Below are positions 16,558-28,704 of a stretch of 64,000 nucleotides of DNA, piece by piece. Numbering within the stretch: position 1 is the stretch's first letter; each line of letters begins with the position of its first letter. Both the position numbers and the translations under genes were made by a program. The notes under the pieces were generated by a model. It searched no databases and was not told the origin of the DNA. It was given only the letters and a program-made list of their open reading frames with translations. The stretch is from positions 1-64,000 of the forward strand of contig JAUIJU010000010.1 in assembly GCA_030431095.1 (NCBI GenBank), in the 5' to 3' direction. Source of the DNA: Gammaproteobacteria bacterium (GTDB lineage: Bacteria; Pseudomonadota; Gammaproteobacteria; Xanthomonadales; SZUA-36).

Positions 16558-17267
16558 CGGCGGAGCGGCCGCGCCTGGCCGTTCACGGAGCCGGCCGCAT
16601 GGGCCGACAGGTACTGGGCCTGGCCGACGAGCTCGGATTTGACCTGGCCGGCGTGGTGTCGCGCCACCACCCGGGTGATGCGATCGCCACACGCTGGTTT
16701 CCCGGCCTGGATGCCTTGCCGTCAGCGCCGGACGTGCTGATCGACTTCACGCTCCCGGCCGGCACCGCCGCTGCGGCGCGCTGGTGCGCCGATCACGACG
16801 TGGCGCTGGTCACCGGGACTACCGGCCTGGACCGTGTGCAGACCGGCACACTGTCGGCTGCCGCCGAACGCGTCCCGGTGCTGCAGGCCGCCAATTTCAG
16901 TCCGGGGGTGAACACCCTTATGGCGCTGCTCGGGCAGGCCGCCGGCTGGCTTGACGAGATTCGCGCCGTACACGTCACTGACGTACACCACGTGCACAAG
17001 AAGGATGCGCCGTCGGGAACCGCGCTGGCGCTGGCCGCGGCACTGGCTCCGCTGGAGGCCGAGATCGAAAGCCGGCGTGAAGGCGAGGTGGTGGGTGACC
17101 ACGAAGTCCGGCTTGAACTTCCCGGCGAAACACTGACCATTGCGCATCACGCCGCGGACCGTGCCATTTTCGCGCGTGGCGCCCTGCGGGCGGCTCGGTG
17201 GCTGAACGCCCAGCCTCCGGGACGCTACGGTCCGCTTGACTGGATCACCGCATCCAAGCAGGGTTGA
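16554..17267 (+). CDS. dapB: 4-hydroxy-tetrahydrodipicolinate reductase DapB (GTG start)
   Basis: NAD(P)H-dependent reduction step of the diaminopimelate/lysine pathway. 237 residues, a little shorter than E. coli (273) because the N-terminal region between the dinucleotide motif and the core is trimmed. The nucleotide-binding loop is [22 protein letters not shown] is followed by the catalytic [14 protein letters not shown] (His-His and Lys). The C-terminal [16 protein letters not shown] and [14 protein letters not shown] segments are conserved. The GTG at 16554 overlaps the dnaJ stop. Confidence 0.96.
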   Translation: MTAERPRLAVHGAGRMGRQVLGLADELGFDLAGVVSRHHPGDAIATRWFPGLDALPSAPDVLIDFTLPAGTAAAARWCADHDVALVTGTTGLDRVQTGTLSAAAERVPVLQAANFSPGVNTLMALLGQAAGWLDEIRAVHVTDVHHVHKKDAPSGTALALAAALAPLEAEIESRREGEVVGDHEVRLELPGETLTIAHHAADRAIFARGALRAARWLNAQPPGRYGPLDWITASKQG

Positions 17268-17294
17268 ACGCCTGGCCCCTCCGGTGCGCGCAGT

Positions 17295-18518
17295 ATGGCC
17301 CGTAACCGCAATCAACCCCGTTGGCGAGACCGCCTGCGTCACGCCTCTCGTGGTATCCGCGTGCGTGCCGACCGCTGGCGAATGCGCCTGCTGGGTCCGC
17401 CCGGTTCGCCGGACCAACCGGACCAGGATCTCCGCGGGCGATTCTGTCCCGCACCGTTCCAGCAGGTAGACCTGGAAGAATCGGGAACCTGCTATACCTG
17501 TTGTTCCGCCTGGCTGCCCACCCCCATGGGCAATGTCCGCCATGCATCGCTGACGCGCCTGTGGAACGGACCGATCATGCGCAAGATCCGGGAAAGCATC
17601 TACGACGGCAGTTTTCGCTATTGCCGGCACGACCGTTGCCCATTGATCCAGAATGGCGAACTGCCCAGCCTGGCGGACGCCGAGCGCCATCCCGTCTACG
17701 GGGCGGCGGTGAAAGCGCGTGATACCGAACTTCCCGCACTGCCCAGCGTGGTCAACATGGTCAACGACCGTTCCTGCAACCTGGCATGTCCGAGTTGCCG
17801 TCCCGAGCGCATCCAGGTGACCGAGGGCAGGGCATTCGAGCAGATGGCGAATGTCCAGGAACGGTTCCTGGATGCCTGGCTGCACGAGCCCAACGCGCGC
17901 GATTTCACCCTGTCCATCACCGGCTCGGGCGACCCTTTCGCCAGCCGTGTCTATCGCGAGTTACTCTTCGGCCTGGACGGTCGTGACTACCCGAACATGA
18001 AGATCGCCCTGCAGACCAATGGCGTGCTGCTGACGCCACGCAACTGGGCCCGCATGGAGCGCGTGCACGACAACATCTCCTCCGTGATCATCTCGCTCGA
18101 CGCCGCCACGTCAGACACCTATGCCATCACCCGCAAGGGTGGACACTGGGAAACGCTGATGGACAATTGCCGCCGTCTGGGAACGCTGCGTCGCGAAGGC
18201 GCCATCCGCCTGCTGCGTTACGACTGCGTGGTGCAGCGCGCCAATTTTCGCGAGATGTCCGCCTTCGCCGAGCTGGCGCGCGAACTGGGTGGCGACCGGG
18301 CCTACTATTCGCGGCTGGTGGATTGGGGCACCTGGCCACGGCCGGAATTCGAAGCCCAGTGCCCCTGGCAAGAAGGTCACCCCGATCACGACCGCTTTTT
18401 CGAGGTGCTGACCGACCCGGCGCTCGACGACCCCTTCGTGGACCTCGGCAACCTGACGGGAATGCGTCAGCAGGCCCTTCAGCGTGGACTTGCCGCGGCG
18501 CCATCCAGTACAATCTGA
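17295..18518 (+). CDS. radical SAM protein with N-terminal twitch/SPASM domain
   Basis: 407 residues. Residues about 50-116 form a SPASM/twitch-like auxiliary cluster domain: Cys51 (RFCPAPF), Cys66/69/70 (CYTCC), then GNVRHASLTRLWNGPIMRKI and Cys110/Cys115. The radical SAM core follows, with the CxxxCxxC cluster motif at 161-168 (CNLACPSC), ITGSGDPF (GGE-like motif), IALQTNGVLL and VIISLDAATSDTY. The auxiliary domain in front of the core matches the N-terminal twitch radical SAM group rather than the usual C-terminal SPASM. The substrate is unknown; there is no obvious precursor peptide or sugar gene next to it. It lies between dapB and carA, 27 nt after dapB, and is probably co-transcribed with dnaJ-dapB. 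Confidence 0.85.
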   Translation: MARNRNQPRWRDRLRHASRGIRVRADRWRMRLLGPPGSPDQPDQDLRGRFCPAPFQQVDLEESGTCYTCCSAWLPTPMGNVRHASLTRLWNGPIMRKIRESIYDGSFRYCRHDRCPLIQNGELPSLADAERHPVYGAAVKARDTELPALPSVVNMVNDRSCNLACPSCRPERIQVTEGRAFEQMANVQERFLDAWLHEPNARDFTLSITGSGDPFASRVYRELLFGLDGRDYPNMKIALQTNGVLLTPRNWARMERVHDNISSVIISLDAATSDTYAITRKGGHWETLMDNCRRLGTLRREGAIRLLRYDCVVQRANFREMSAFAELARELGGDRAYYSRLVDWGTWPRPEFEAQCPWQEGHPDHDRFFEVLTDPALDDPFVDLGNLTGMRQQALQRGLAAAPSSTI

Positions 18519-18577
18519 CGGCTTAGAGCATCACATCCGGTCACGGTGCGCGCCACGGCGGCCGGAAATCCAATCAA

Positions 18578-18649
18578 ATGAATTCTAAGCGGGAACAGCT
18601 CCAGTCGGCTTTCCCGTTTTGCATATCTGGAGCGAGGTTTTGGTCTTGA
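18578..18649 (+). other. leader ORF overlapping the carA start
   Basis: ATG 18578 opens 23 codons encoding [20 protein letters not shown] then FWS and stops with TGA at 18647-18649. The stop overlaps the carA TTG start (18646-18648) as TTGA. The ORF runs through the terminator-like hairpin at 18587-18619. No strong ribosome binding site precedes it (CGGAAA 10-15 nt upstream), so its translation is unproven. It could couple translation to carA expression. Confidence 0.35.
18587..18620 (+). terminator. terminator-like hairpin in the carA leader
   Basis: AAGCGGGAA (18587-18595) pairs with TTCCCGTTT (18611-18619), one G-T pair, with an inner AGC/GCT helix, then the last T at 18620. The T-run is short (4). 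It may end the dnaJ-dapB-radical SAM transcript or act as an attenuator of carAB. Confidence 0.45.
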
Positions 18650-19791
18650 AAGCAGTACTGGCCCTGGCAGACGGCAGCGTTTTTCACGGCAGCGGCATCG
18701 GCGCCGCCGGCGATAGCGTGGGAGAGGTGGTGTTCAACACCGCCATGACGGGCTACCAGGAGATGCTCACCGACCCATCCTACGCCCGCCAACTGGTGAC
18801 GCTTACCTTTCCGCACATCGGTAACACCGGGTGCAATTCCGGGGACGAAGAGGCCGGACGGCCCATGGCCGCGGGCCTGATCATCCGCGACCTGCCATTG
18901 CGCGTGAGCAACTGGCGCAGCGAAGAACCGCTGGACGACTACCTGCGGCGTCATGGCATCGTCGGCATCGCGGGTATCGACACCCGTCGCCTGACGCGCA
19001 TCCTGCGTGAAAAAGGCGCCCAGGGCGGATGTCTGATGTGCGGTGAAACGATCGACGAAAACACTGCGCTGGAGAAGGCGCGGGCCTTTCCCGGCATGGC
19101 CGGCATGGACCTGGCGCGCGAGGTGACCACGGACAAGGCCTACGTCTGGACCGAGGGCAGCCTGGACCTGGACAGCGGCGCATGGGCCACCAGCAGCGAG
19201 GACCACCACGTCGTGGCCTACGACTACGGGGTCAAACGCAATATCCTGCGCATGCTGGCTGACCGGGGCTGCAAGGTCACAGTGGTGCCCGCCACGACGC
19301 CGGCCAGCCAGGTCCTGGCGCTGGAGCCGGACGGCGTGTTCCTGTCCAATGGCCCCGGTGACCCGGAGCCCTGCGACTACGCCATCGAGGCGATTCGCGA
19401 ACTGTTGCGGAGTGGCCTGCCGATCTTCGGTATTTGCCTGGGTCAGCAGCTACTGGCGCTGGCCGCCGGCGCGCGCACGGTGAAGATGAAGTTCGGTCAC
19501 CACGGCGCCAACCACCCGGTACAGGACCTGGCCACGGGGCAGGTGATGATCACCAGCCAGAATCACGGCTTTGCGGCCGACGAGGATTCGTTGCCGGACA
19601 ATGTCCGCGCCACCCACCGTTCTCTGTTCGATGGTTCCCTGCAGGGCATCGAACTGACCGACCGGCCAGCCTTCGGTTTCCAGGGTCATCCTGAAGCCAG
19701 CCCTGGGCCGCATGACATCCAGGGCCTGTTCGACCGGTTCGTGGGGGAGATGGAGGTGGTTCGGAAGGAAGGGGCGAGAAAGGAGGCCTGA
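18646..19791 (+). CDS. carA: carbamoyl-phosphate synthase small subunit CarA (TTG start)
   Basis: Glutamine amidotransferase subunit feeding ammonia to CarB for arginine and pyrimidine synthesis. 381 residues from TTG 18646 (E. coli 382), preceded by GAGCGAGG with 8-nt spacing from GAGG. The start residue is followed by [14 protein letters not shown], the family N-terminus. The N-terminal domain has [20 protein letters not shown]; the C-terminal class I GATase has the catalytic Cys in [14 protein letters not shown] and the His/Glu in [13 protein letters not shown]. No ATG gives the right N-terminus. carB follows after a 106-nt AT-rich gap. Confidence 0.97.
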   Translation: MKAVLALADGSVFHGSGIGAAGDSVGEVVFNTAMTGYQEMLTDPSYARQLVTLTFPHIGNTGCNSGDEEAGRPMAAGLIIRDLPLRVSNWRSEEPLDDYLRRHGIVGIAGIDTRRLTRILREKGAQGGCLMCGETIDENTALEKARAFPGMAGMDLAREVTTDKAYVWTEGSLDLDSGAWATSSEDHHVVAYDYGVKRNILRMLADRGCKVTVVPATTPASQVLALEPDGVFLSNGPGDPEPCDYAIEAIRELLRSGLPIFGICLGQQLLALAAGARTVKMKFGHHGANHPVQDLATGQVMITSQNHGFAADEDSLPDNVRATHRSLFDGSLQGIELTDRPAFGFQGHPEASPGPHDIQGLFDRFVGEMEVVRKEGARKEA

Positions 19792-19897
19792 GTCGGGGAG
19801 GCGCGAGACGGAAGGCCTTCCCTTACTCGAAATGGATCGACACCTCTTAATACAAATTATAGAAAAAATCTCCAACTTACGGAAAACATACAGAAAC

Positions 19898-23118
<3,221 letters not shown>

Positions 23119-23122
<4 letters not shown>

Positions 23123-23592
23123 ATCGCGACCCCCTGACCCGCGCGGGCGCCGAGCGCCTGCGCGCGGAACTCGACCGTCTCAAGAAGAAGGACCGGCCGG
23201 CCGTCATCGAGGCCATCGCCGAGGCGCGCGCCCACGGCGACCTGAAGGAAAACGCCGAGTACCACGCTGCGCGTGAGCAGCAGGGCTTTATCGAAGGCCG
23301 CATCCAGCAACTGGAGGCGACCCTGTCGTCGGCCCAGATCATCGATGTCAGCATGCTCAATCCCGGTGGACGGGTGGTGTTCGGCGCCACCGTCACCGTG
23401 GCCGACGAGGACGGCGAGGAAACGCGCTACCAGATCGTCGGTGACCTGGAAGCCGACATCAAGGAATTCCGCATCGCCATTTCCTCGCCCATCGCCCGCG
23501 CGTTGATCGGCAAGGAAGAGGGCGACGTTGGTGTGGTTGCGGCGCCCGGCGGTGACCGTGAACTGGAGATCGTCGAGGTCGAATACCTCTGA
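23119..23592 (+). CDS. greA: transcription elongation factor GreA
   Basis: Rescues backtracked RNA polymerase by stimulating transcript cleavage. 157 residues. The N-terminal coiled coil carries the catalytic tip acidic residues in [30 protein letters not shown]. The C-terminal FKBP-like domain has [16 protein letters not shown] and [18 protein letters not shown]. The ATG overlaps the carB stop, as in many gammaproteobacteria. Confidence 0.98.
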
Positions 23593-23605
23593 AGCCGGCC
23601 GCCCC

Positions 23606-25339
23606 GTGAAACCCGGTGTTCGCATCCGGCAGCGTTCGGCGGCCGATTGCGACGATCGCCTGCCGGCGAATCTGCACCCCGTGCTGCGCCGCGTGCTGCT
23701 GGCGCGCGGCATCGGCGCGCCCGAGAGTCTGGACCTGGGCCTGGGACGCATGGCCGGTCCTTCCGACCTGTCCGGCATCGACACGGCGGCGCAGTTGCTG
23801 GCCGCGGCGGTACGCGAAGATCAGCGCATCCTGGTGGTCGGCGATTTCGACGCCGACGGCGCCACCGGCACCGCGCTGGCGGTACGTGGGCTGCGTGGCT
23901 TCGGCGCTGGACAGGTTGATTTTCGCGTTCCCAATCGTTTCGAATTCGGCTACGGCCTGACACCGGGGCTGGTCGACACCCTGGCCGATGCACCGCCTGA
24001 TCTGCTGATCACCGTGGACTCCGGCATCGCCTGCCTGGATGGCGTGGCGCGCGCCGGCGAGCTGGGCATTCCGGTGATCGTCACCGACCACCACCTGCCA
24101 GGGGAGCAACTGCCGGCAGCGGCGGCCATCGTCAACCCCAATTGCCCGGGGGACGGCTTTCCCAGTAAGGCCCTGGCCGGCGTCGGCGTGGTGTTCTACC
24201 TGCTCGGCGCAGTGCGCGCGCGGTTGCGCGACGCCGGCTGGTTTGGTCGCGGGCGGGCGGAACCCAACCTGGCCAACATTCTGGACCTGGTCGCACTCGG
24301 CACCGTGGCGGACGTCGTGCCGCTGGACCACAACAATCGCGTGTTGGTGCGCCAGGGCCTGGACCGCATCCGCGCCGGCGTGGCCACCCCGGGCCTGCTC
24401 GCGCTGCTGCGGGCGGGCAAGCGGGATTACCGGCACGTCACCGCGTCCGACCTGGGGTTCGCGGTGGGGCCGCGCCTCAATGCCGCAGGTCGCCTGGAGG
24501 ACATGGGAGTGGGCATCCGCTGCCTGCTCACCGACGATGATGAAGAAGCACGGGAAATTGCCGGCGAACTCGACACCCTGAACCGCCAGCGCAAGGCCAT
24601 GCAGGACACCATGCAGGGCGAGGCGGCGGCGCAGGTGGAATCCCTGGTCGGCGAACTGGGTGATGAACTGCCGTTCAGCCTGTCGTTGTTCGACGAGCGC
24701 TGGCACCAGGGCATCGTCGGCCTGGTGGCCTCGCGCATCAAGGAGGCCACGCACCGGCCCGTGGTGGCTTTTGCACCGGAAGAGGCGGGTGCCACGATGC
24801 TCAAAGGCTCGGCCCGGTCCATCCCGGGCCTGCACATCCGCGACGTCCTGGCCCACGTGGACGCCACGGCGCCCGGCCTGATTCGCGCCTTCGGCGGCCA
24901 TGCGATGGCGGCCGGCCTGAGCCTGGAGCGTGAGCGGCTGGGGCGGTTCGAAACGCTGCTGGAGGCGTCGGTCCGGAGGTTTCTCGATGATACGCCGCCA
25001 CGCCCGGAACTGCTGACCGACGGGGAACTGGGCGCCACGGAACTGAACCTGGATTTTGCGCGGACACTGGCCGAGCTCGGTCCCTGGGGCCAGCGCCACC
25101 CCGAGCCGCTGTTCGAGGGCGCCTTCGAGGTGGTCGAACAGCGGGTGGTGGGCGGCGCCCACCTGAAAATGGTCCTGCGCCCCCTGGACGGCAGCGAGCC
25201 CATCGACGCCATCGCGTTCGGCAAACTGCCCGAAGACCTGCGTGGAGAACGCCGGCTGCGCGCGCTGTACCGCCTGGACGTCAATCACTATCGAGGCGAA
25301 TCCAGCGCCCAGCTGGTGATTGAACACCTGGTGGACTGA
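23606..25339 (+). CDS. recJ: single-stranded-DNA exonuclease RecJ (GTG start)
   Basis: 5'-3' ssDNA exonuclease in recombination and mismatch repair. 577 residues (E. coli 577). The start is GTG 23606, 13 nt after greA. DHH-family motifs: VVGDFDADGATGTAL (motif I), ITVDSGIACLDGV (II), VIVTDHHLPGEQLPAAAAIV (III, DHH), VALGTVADVVPL (IV), then GFAVGPRLNAAGRLEDM and the DHHA1 motif IRAFGGHAMAAGLSL. The C-terminal OB-fold is present (LKMVLRPLDGSEPIDAIAF). prfB follows 65 nt downstream, a common order. Confidence 0.97.
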   Translation: MKPGVRIRQRSAADCDDRLPANLHPVLRRVLLARGIGAPESLDLGLGRMAGPSDLSGIDTAAQLLAAAVREDQRILVVGDFDADGATGTALAVRGLRGFGAGQVDFRVPNRFEFGYGLTPGLVDTLADAPPDLLITVDSGIACLDGVARAGELGIPVIVTDHHLPGEQLPAAAAIVNPNCPGDGFPSKALAGVGVVFYLLGAVRARLRDAGWFGRGRAEPNLANILDLVALGTVADVVPLDHNNRVLVRQGLDRIRAGVATPGLLALLRAGKRDYRHVTASDLGFAVGPRLNAAGRLEDMGVGIRCLLTDDDEEAREIAGELDTLNRQRKAMQDTMQGEAAAQVESLVGELGDELPFSLSLFDERWHQGIVGLVASRIKEATHRPVVAFAPEEAGATMLKGSARSIPGLHIRDVLAHVDATAPGLIRAFGGHAMAAGLSLERERLGRFETLLEASVRRFLDDTPPRPELLTDGELGATELNLDFARTLAELGPWGQRHPEPLFEGAFEVVEQRVVGGAHLKMVLRPLDGSEPIDAIAFGKLPEDLRGERRLRALYRLDVNHYRGESSAQLVIEHLVD

Positions 25340-25404
25340 AGCGTCGGGAAGCAGCCGACACTGGTGTACAATTCGTCGCTTCGATTCACTTTTCGTGTTG
25401 CGCC

Positions 25405-26506
25405 ATGAGCCTGGAAACCGCACCCATCAACGAACGACTGGAAGACCTCCAGCAGCGCGTCGAAGCGCTGAGGGGGTACCTTTGACTACGCTGTAAAGCG
25501 TGACCGGCTCGAGGAAGTCACCCGCGAGCTGGAAAACCCCGATATCTGGAATGACCCGGAACGCGCCCAGGCGCTGGGCCGTGAGCGTGCGTCGCTGGAG
25601 AAGATCGTCGAGACCATCGACAGCACCGACCAGGGCCTGCGCGATGCCGGAGACCTGCTCGAGATGGCCGAAGCCGAGGAAGACGCAGGCACCATCGGCG
25701 AGGTCGATTCTGATATCGAGGGCCTGGCGAAACAGGTAGAGGCGCTGGAGTTCCAGCGCATGTTTTCCGGCGAGATGGACGACCGGCCCTGTTACCTCGA
25801 CATCCAGGCGGGTTCCGGAGGCACCGAGGCCCAGGACTGGGCAGAAATGCTGCTGCGCATGTACCTGCGCTGGGCCGAGCGTCATGGCTGGAAGGCCGAA
25901 CTGGTCGAGGCGTCCGCGGGGGAAGTGGCCGGCATCAAGAGCGCCACCATCCACATCACCGGTGACTACGCCTTCGGCTGGTGCCGGACCGAGACTGGCG
26001 TGCACCGCCTGGTGCGCAAGTCCCCGTTCGATTCCGGGGGGCGGCGGCACACCAGTTTCGCGGCCGTGTTTGCCTCGCCCGAGGTGGATGACAACATCGA
26101 AATCGATATCGATCCCTCGGACCTGCGCATCGATGTCTACCGTGCTTCCGGCGCCGGCGGCCAGCACGTCAACCGCACCGAGTCCGCTGTGCGCATCACG
26201 CACATGCCCAGCGGAGTTGTCGTGCAATGCCAGAACGACCGGTCCCAGCACAAGAACAAGGACCAGGCCATGAAGCAGCTGCGCGCCAAGCTCTACGAGC
26301 TGGAAATCCAGAAGCGCAACGAGGAATCCCAGGCCATGGAAGACGCCAAATCGGATATCGGCTGGGGCAGCCAGATCCGTTCCTACGTGCTGGACGATTC
26401 ACGCGTCAAGGATCTGCGTACCGGCGTGCAGACCGGCAACACCCAGGCCGTGTTGGATGGTGACCTGGATGACTTCGTCGAGGCCTCGCTGAAACACGGC
26501 CTGTAG
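25405..26506 (+). CDS. prfB: peptide chain release factor 2 with programmed +1 frameshift
   Basis: Recognises UAA/UGA and releases the peptide. It is read in two frames. ATG 25405 opens 26 codons ending CTT then TGA at 25483-25485; the slippery CTTTGAC and the Shine-Dalgarno-like AGGGGG at 25471-25476 are the classic autoregulatory frameshift site. Translation resumes at GAC 25484 and continues to TAG at 26504-26506, total 366 residues (E. coli 365). SPF codon-recognition motif in [19 protein letters not shown] catalytic motif in [17 protein letters not shown]. lysS normally follows directly but here is displaced by the iron cassette. Confidence 0.98.
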
Positions 26507-26562
26507 GCCCGTCGCGTTAACCGGTAACAAGGGCTGGCGTCGCAATGACGCAGCTTTCAAAC

Positions 26563-26606
26563 AATAATAATTATCATTTGCAAATCCTGCGGCGCCTGCC
26601 TATCAT
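26563..26606 (+). promoter_or_regulatory. Fur box and promoter of the TonB receptor operon
   Basis: AATAATAATTATCATTTGC at 26563-26581 matches 14 of 19 positions of the Fur box GATAATGATAATCATTATC. It overlaps the -35 TTGCAA (26578-26583); a 17-nt spacer leads to -10 TATCAT (26601-26606). A repressor bound here would block polymerase, the standard Fur arrangement. Its iron-operon target lies directly downstream. Confidence 0.85.
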
Positions 26607-26679
26607 CCCGGCTTCGGCAAAGTGCGGCGGCGGTTCGTTCGGCGTACGGAGAACATGAATCACCTGGGGGACAGAACCC

Positions 26680-28674
26680 ATGAAAACTCTTTCATCAGCC
26701 ATTGCGCTGCTGATGGCGTCCGGTGCGCACACCGCGCAGGCGCAAGGCACGAACGTATCCGAAACCGCGAGCGACGACGCCGCTGAACTTGAAACCGTGG
26801 AAGTCATCGGCCAGCGGATGGAGCCGGGCAACATGGTCGTGTCCGGCGAGGAATTGATGCGCCAGCAAGCCAGCAGCCTCGAGGACATTTTCGCCAACCA
26901 GTCCTCCGTGGCCGTGGGTGGCGGTTCGGTCACCGCGCAGAAGATCTACGTTCGCGGATTCGAAGACGTGATGCTCAATTACACGGTGGACGGCGCGCAG
27001 AGTCCCGGTGAGCTGTATCACCACCAGGGCCGCGTACAGATCGAACCGGACTTCATCGAGACCATCGAACTCGACGCCGGCGCCGGTGTCGCCACAAACG
27101 GGGCAGGGGCGCTGACCGGCGCGCTGCGCACCACCCTCAAGACCGCCGAAGACATGCTCGACCCGGGACGCAATTTCGGCGCCTACGCGCGCCTGACGGG
27201 CATTTTCAACGGCGAGAACGGTGACCGGGAGTCAGCCGCCCTGTACGGCATGCTGGGTGAGAGCACCGGCCTGATCGTCGGTGCGACCCGCGAGAGCCGT
27301 GACGAGTACGAGGCCGGCAACGGCGAGCTGCAGGAGGCGACCCCCTATGATCACCTGCGCGCCTTTGCCAAGCTCGACGGGCGCAGCGGCGCACACAGCT
27401 GGAGCGTGACCGCCGAGGGTATCGACGACGAGGCCACCACCTACGAACGGCCAAACCTGACCAATTTCCGCGGCACCTACATTCTCTCCGACCAGGAGAT
27501 GACCCGCACCACGCTGGCAGGCAACTACGGGTTTGACCCGATGAGCGACGCCATCGACCTGCACGCCACCGTGTACCGCAACGACACAGACTTCCTGGTG
27601 CAGCGCCTGAATTCGGACACCTACTACGGCGAAGGCGATTTCCAGAGTACCGGCTTCGACCTGCGCAACACGTCCCTGCTGGGCCGCCACAGCATCACCT
27701 ACGGCGTGGACTACCGCGGTGACGAACTGGATTCGGGGCAAAACGCCACGCCACCGTTCGCCTGGGGCCGTACCCTGCAGGACGCTTCCGTGCTCGGGGT
27801 GTACGTCCAGGACAACTGGGCGGTGACCGACGCGGTGACGGTTTCCGCCGGGGTGCGCTACGACGACTACAGCCTGGACGGGGAGGGCGGCGTCAGTGAC
27901 GGTGTGCATCTCTCCGACGACGGTGTCAGCCCCAACATCGGCATCACCTGGGAAGTCGTGGACGGACTGGTCCTGCGCGCCCTGTACGCCGAAGCCTTTC
28001 GGGGTGTGACCATCCGCGAGGCCTTCTTCAGCGGCCTCTACGTGCACGATGGTGACCTCGAATCCGAGGAAGCCGATAACCTCGAGTTCGGCATTTCCTG
28101 GGAAAACGGTCCCTGGTACGTCGCCGCCACGGTGTATGAGCAGAACATCGAGAACTTTATCGACGCGGAGTTCTCCGGCCCCGTGCCCGTATGGGGCTAC
28201 TGGCGCAACGTCGGCGACGCAAAGGTCGAGGGCTACGAGATCGAGACCGGCTGGCGCGCGGACGAATTCGAAGCGAGCATTGGCGTCTGGGATGCCGACA
28301 ACAGCCTCAACGGCGAACCCCTGGCGGACGCCAACCTGGGCCTGGGGACCTCCATCGGCACCACCTGGCGCGGCAACTTCACCTGGTACGGCTTCGACAA
28401 CTGGTACCTGGGCGCCCAGCTGCGCTACGTGGAATCGGAACCGAACCCCATCTCCGCCGATGCGCCGGACAAGGAGTCCTACCTGGTGGCGCGGGTGTTC
28501 GCCGACTGGACCCCGCTGGACAATCTGACCCTGGCCGTGACGGTGAACAACCTGTTCGACGAGTTCTACTACGACCACGCCACCTACACCTGGCTTGGCC
28601 CGCCCACCAGCGACTACGTGGGATACCCCTCCGTCGGCCGCGAATTCGTGGTCTCCGCCGCCTACCGCTTCTGA
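26680..28674 (+). CDS. TonB-dependent outer-membrane receptor (iron uptake)
   Basis: 664 residues. Signal peptide to about residue 21 (SGAHTAQAQ). A TonB-box-like stretch is at LETVEVIGQRM (about 36-46). The plug domain is about 47-150: NMVVSGEELMRQQASSLEDI, AQKIYVRGFEDVMLNYTVDG, IETIELDAGAGVATNGAGAL. The 22-strand barrel ends in VSAAYRF, the outer-membrane beta-signal. Barrel motifs include LRALYAEAFRGVTIREAFFS and LTLAVTVNNLFDEFYYDHAT. Fur box and promoter upstream; membrane protein and PepSY genes downstream. The ligand (ferric siderophore, haem or other) cannot be told from sequence alone. Confidence 0.92.
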   Translation: MKTLSSAIALLMASGAHTAQAQGTNVSETASDDAAELETVEVIGQRMEPGNMVVSGEELMRQQASSLEDIFANQSSVAVGGGSVTAQKIYVRGFEDVMLNYTVDGAQSPGELYHHQGRVQIEPDFIETIELDAGAGVATNGAGALTGALRTTLKTAEDMLDPGRNFGAYARLTGIFNGENGDRESAALYGMLGESTGLIVGATRESRDEYEAGNGELQEATPYDHLRAFAKLDGRSGAHSWSVTAEGIDDEATTYERPNLTNFRGTYILSDQEMTRTTLAGNYGFDPMSDAIDLHATVYRNDTDFLVQRLNSDTYYGEGDFQSTGFDLRNTSLLGRHSITYGVDYRGDELDSGQNATPPFAWGRTLQDASVLGVYVQDNWAVTDAVTVSAGVRYDDYSLDGEGGVSDGVHLSDDGVSPNIGITWEVVDGLVLRALYAEAFRGVTIREAFFSGLYVHDGDLESEEADNLEFGISWENGPWYVAATVYEQNIENFIDAEFSGPVPVWGYWRNVGDAKVEGYEIETGWRADEFEASIGVWDADNSLNGEPLADANLGLGTSIGTTWRGNFTWYGFDNWYLGAQLRYVESEPNPISADAPDKESYLVARVFADWTPLDNLTLAVTVNNLFDEFYYDHATYTWLGPPTSDYVGYPSVGREFVVSAAYRF

Positions 28675-28704
28675 TCGGACCGCGCGGATGGGAACCGGCT
28701 CACG

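Noticed and set aside
19832-19897. N-terminal extension of CarB from ATG 19832
   Set aside because: The 22 residues do not match any CarB N-terminus and no ribosome binding site precedes the ATG; GTG 19898 fits the family.
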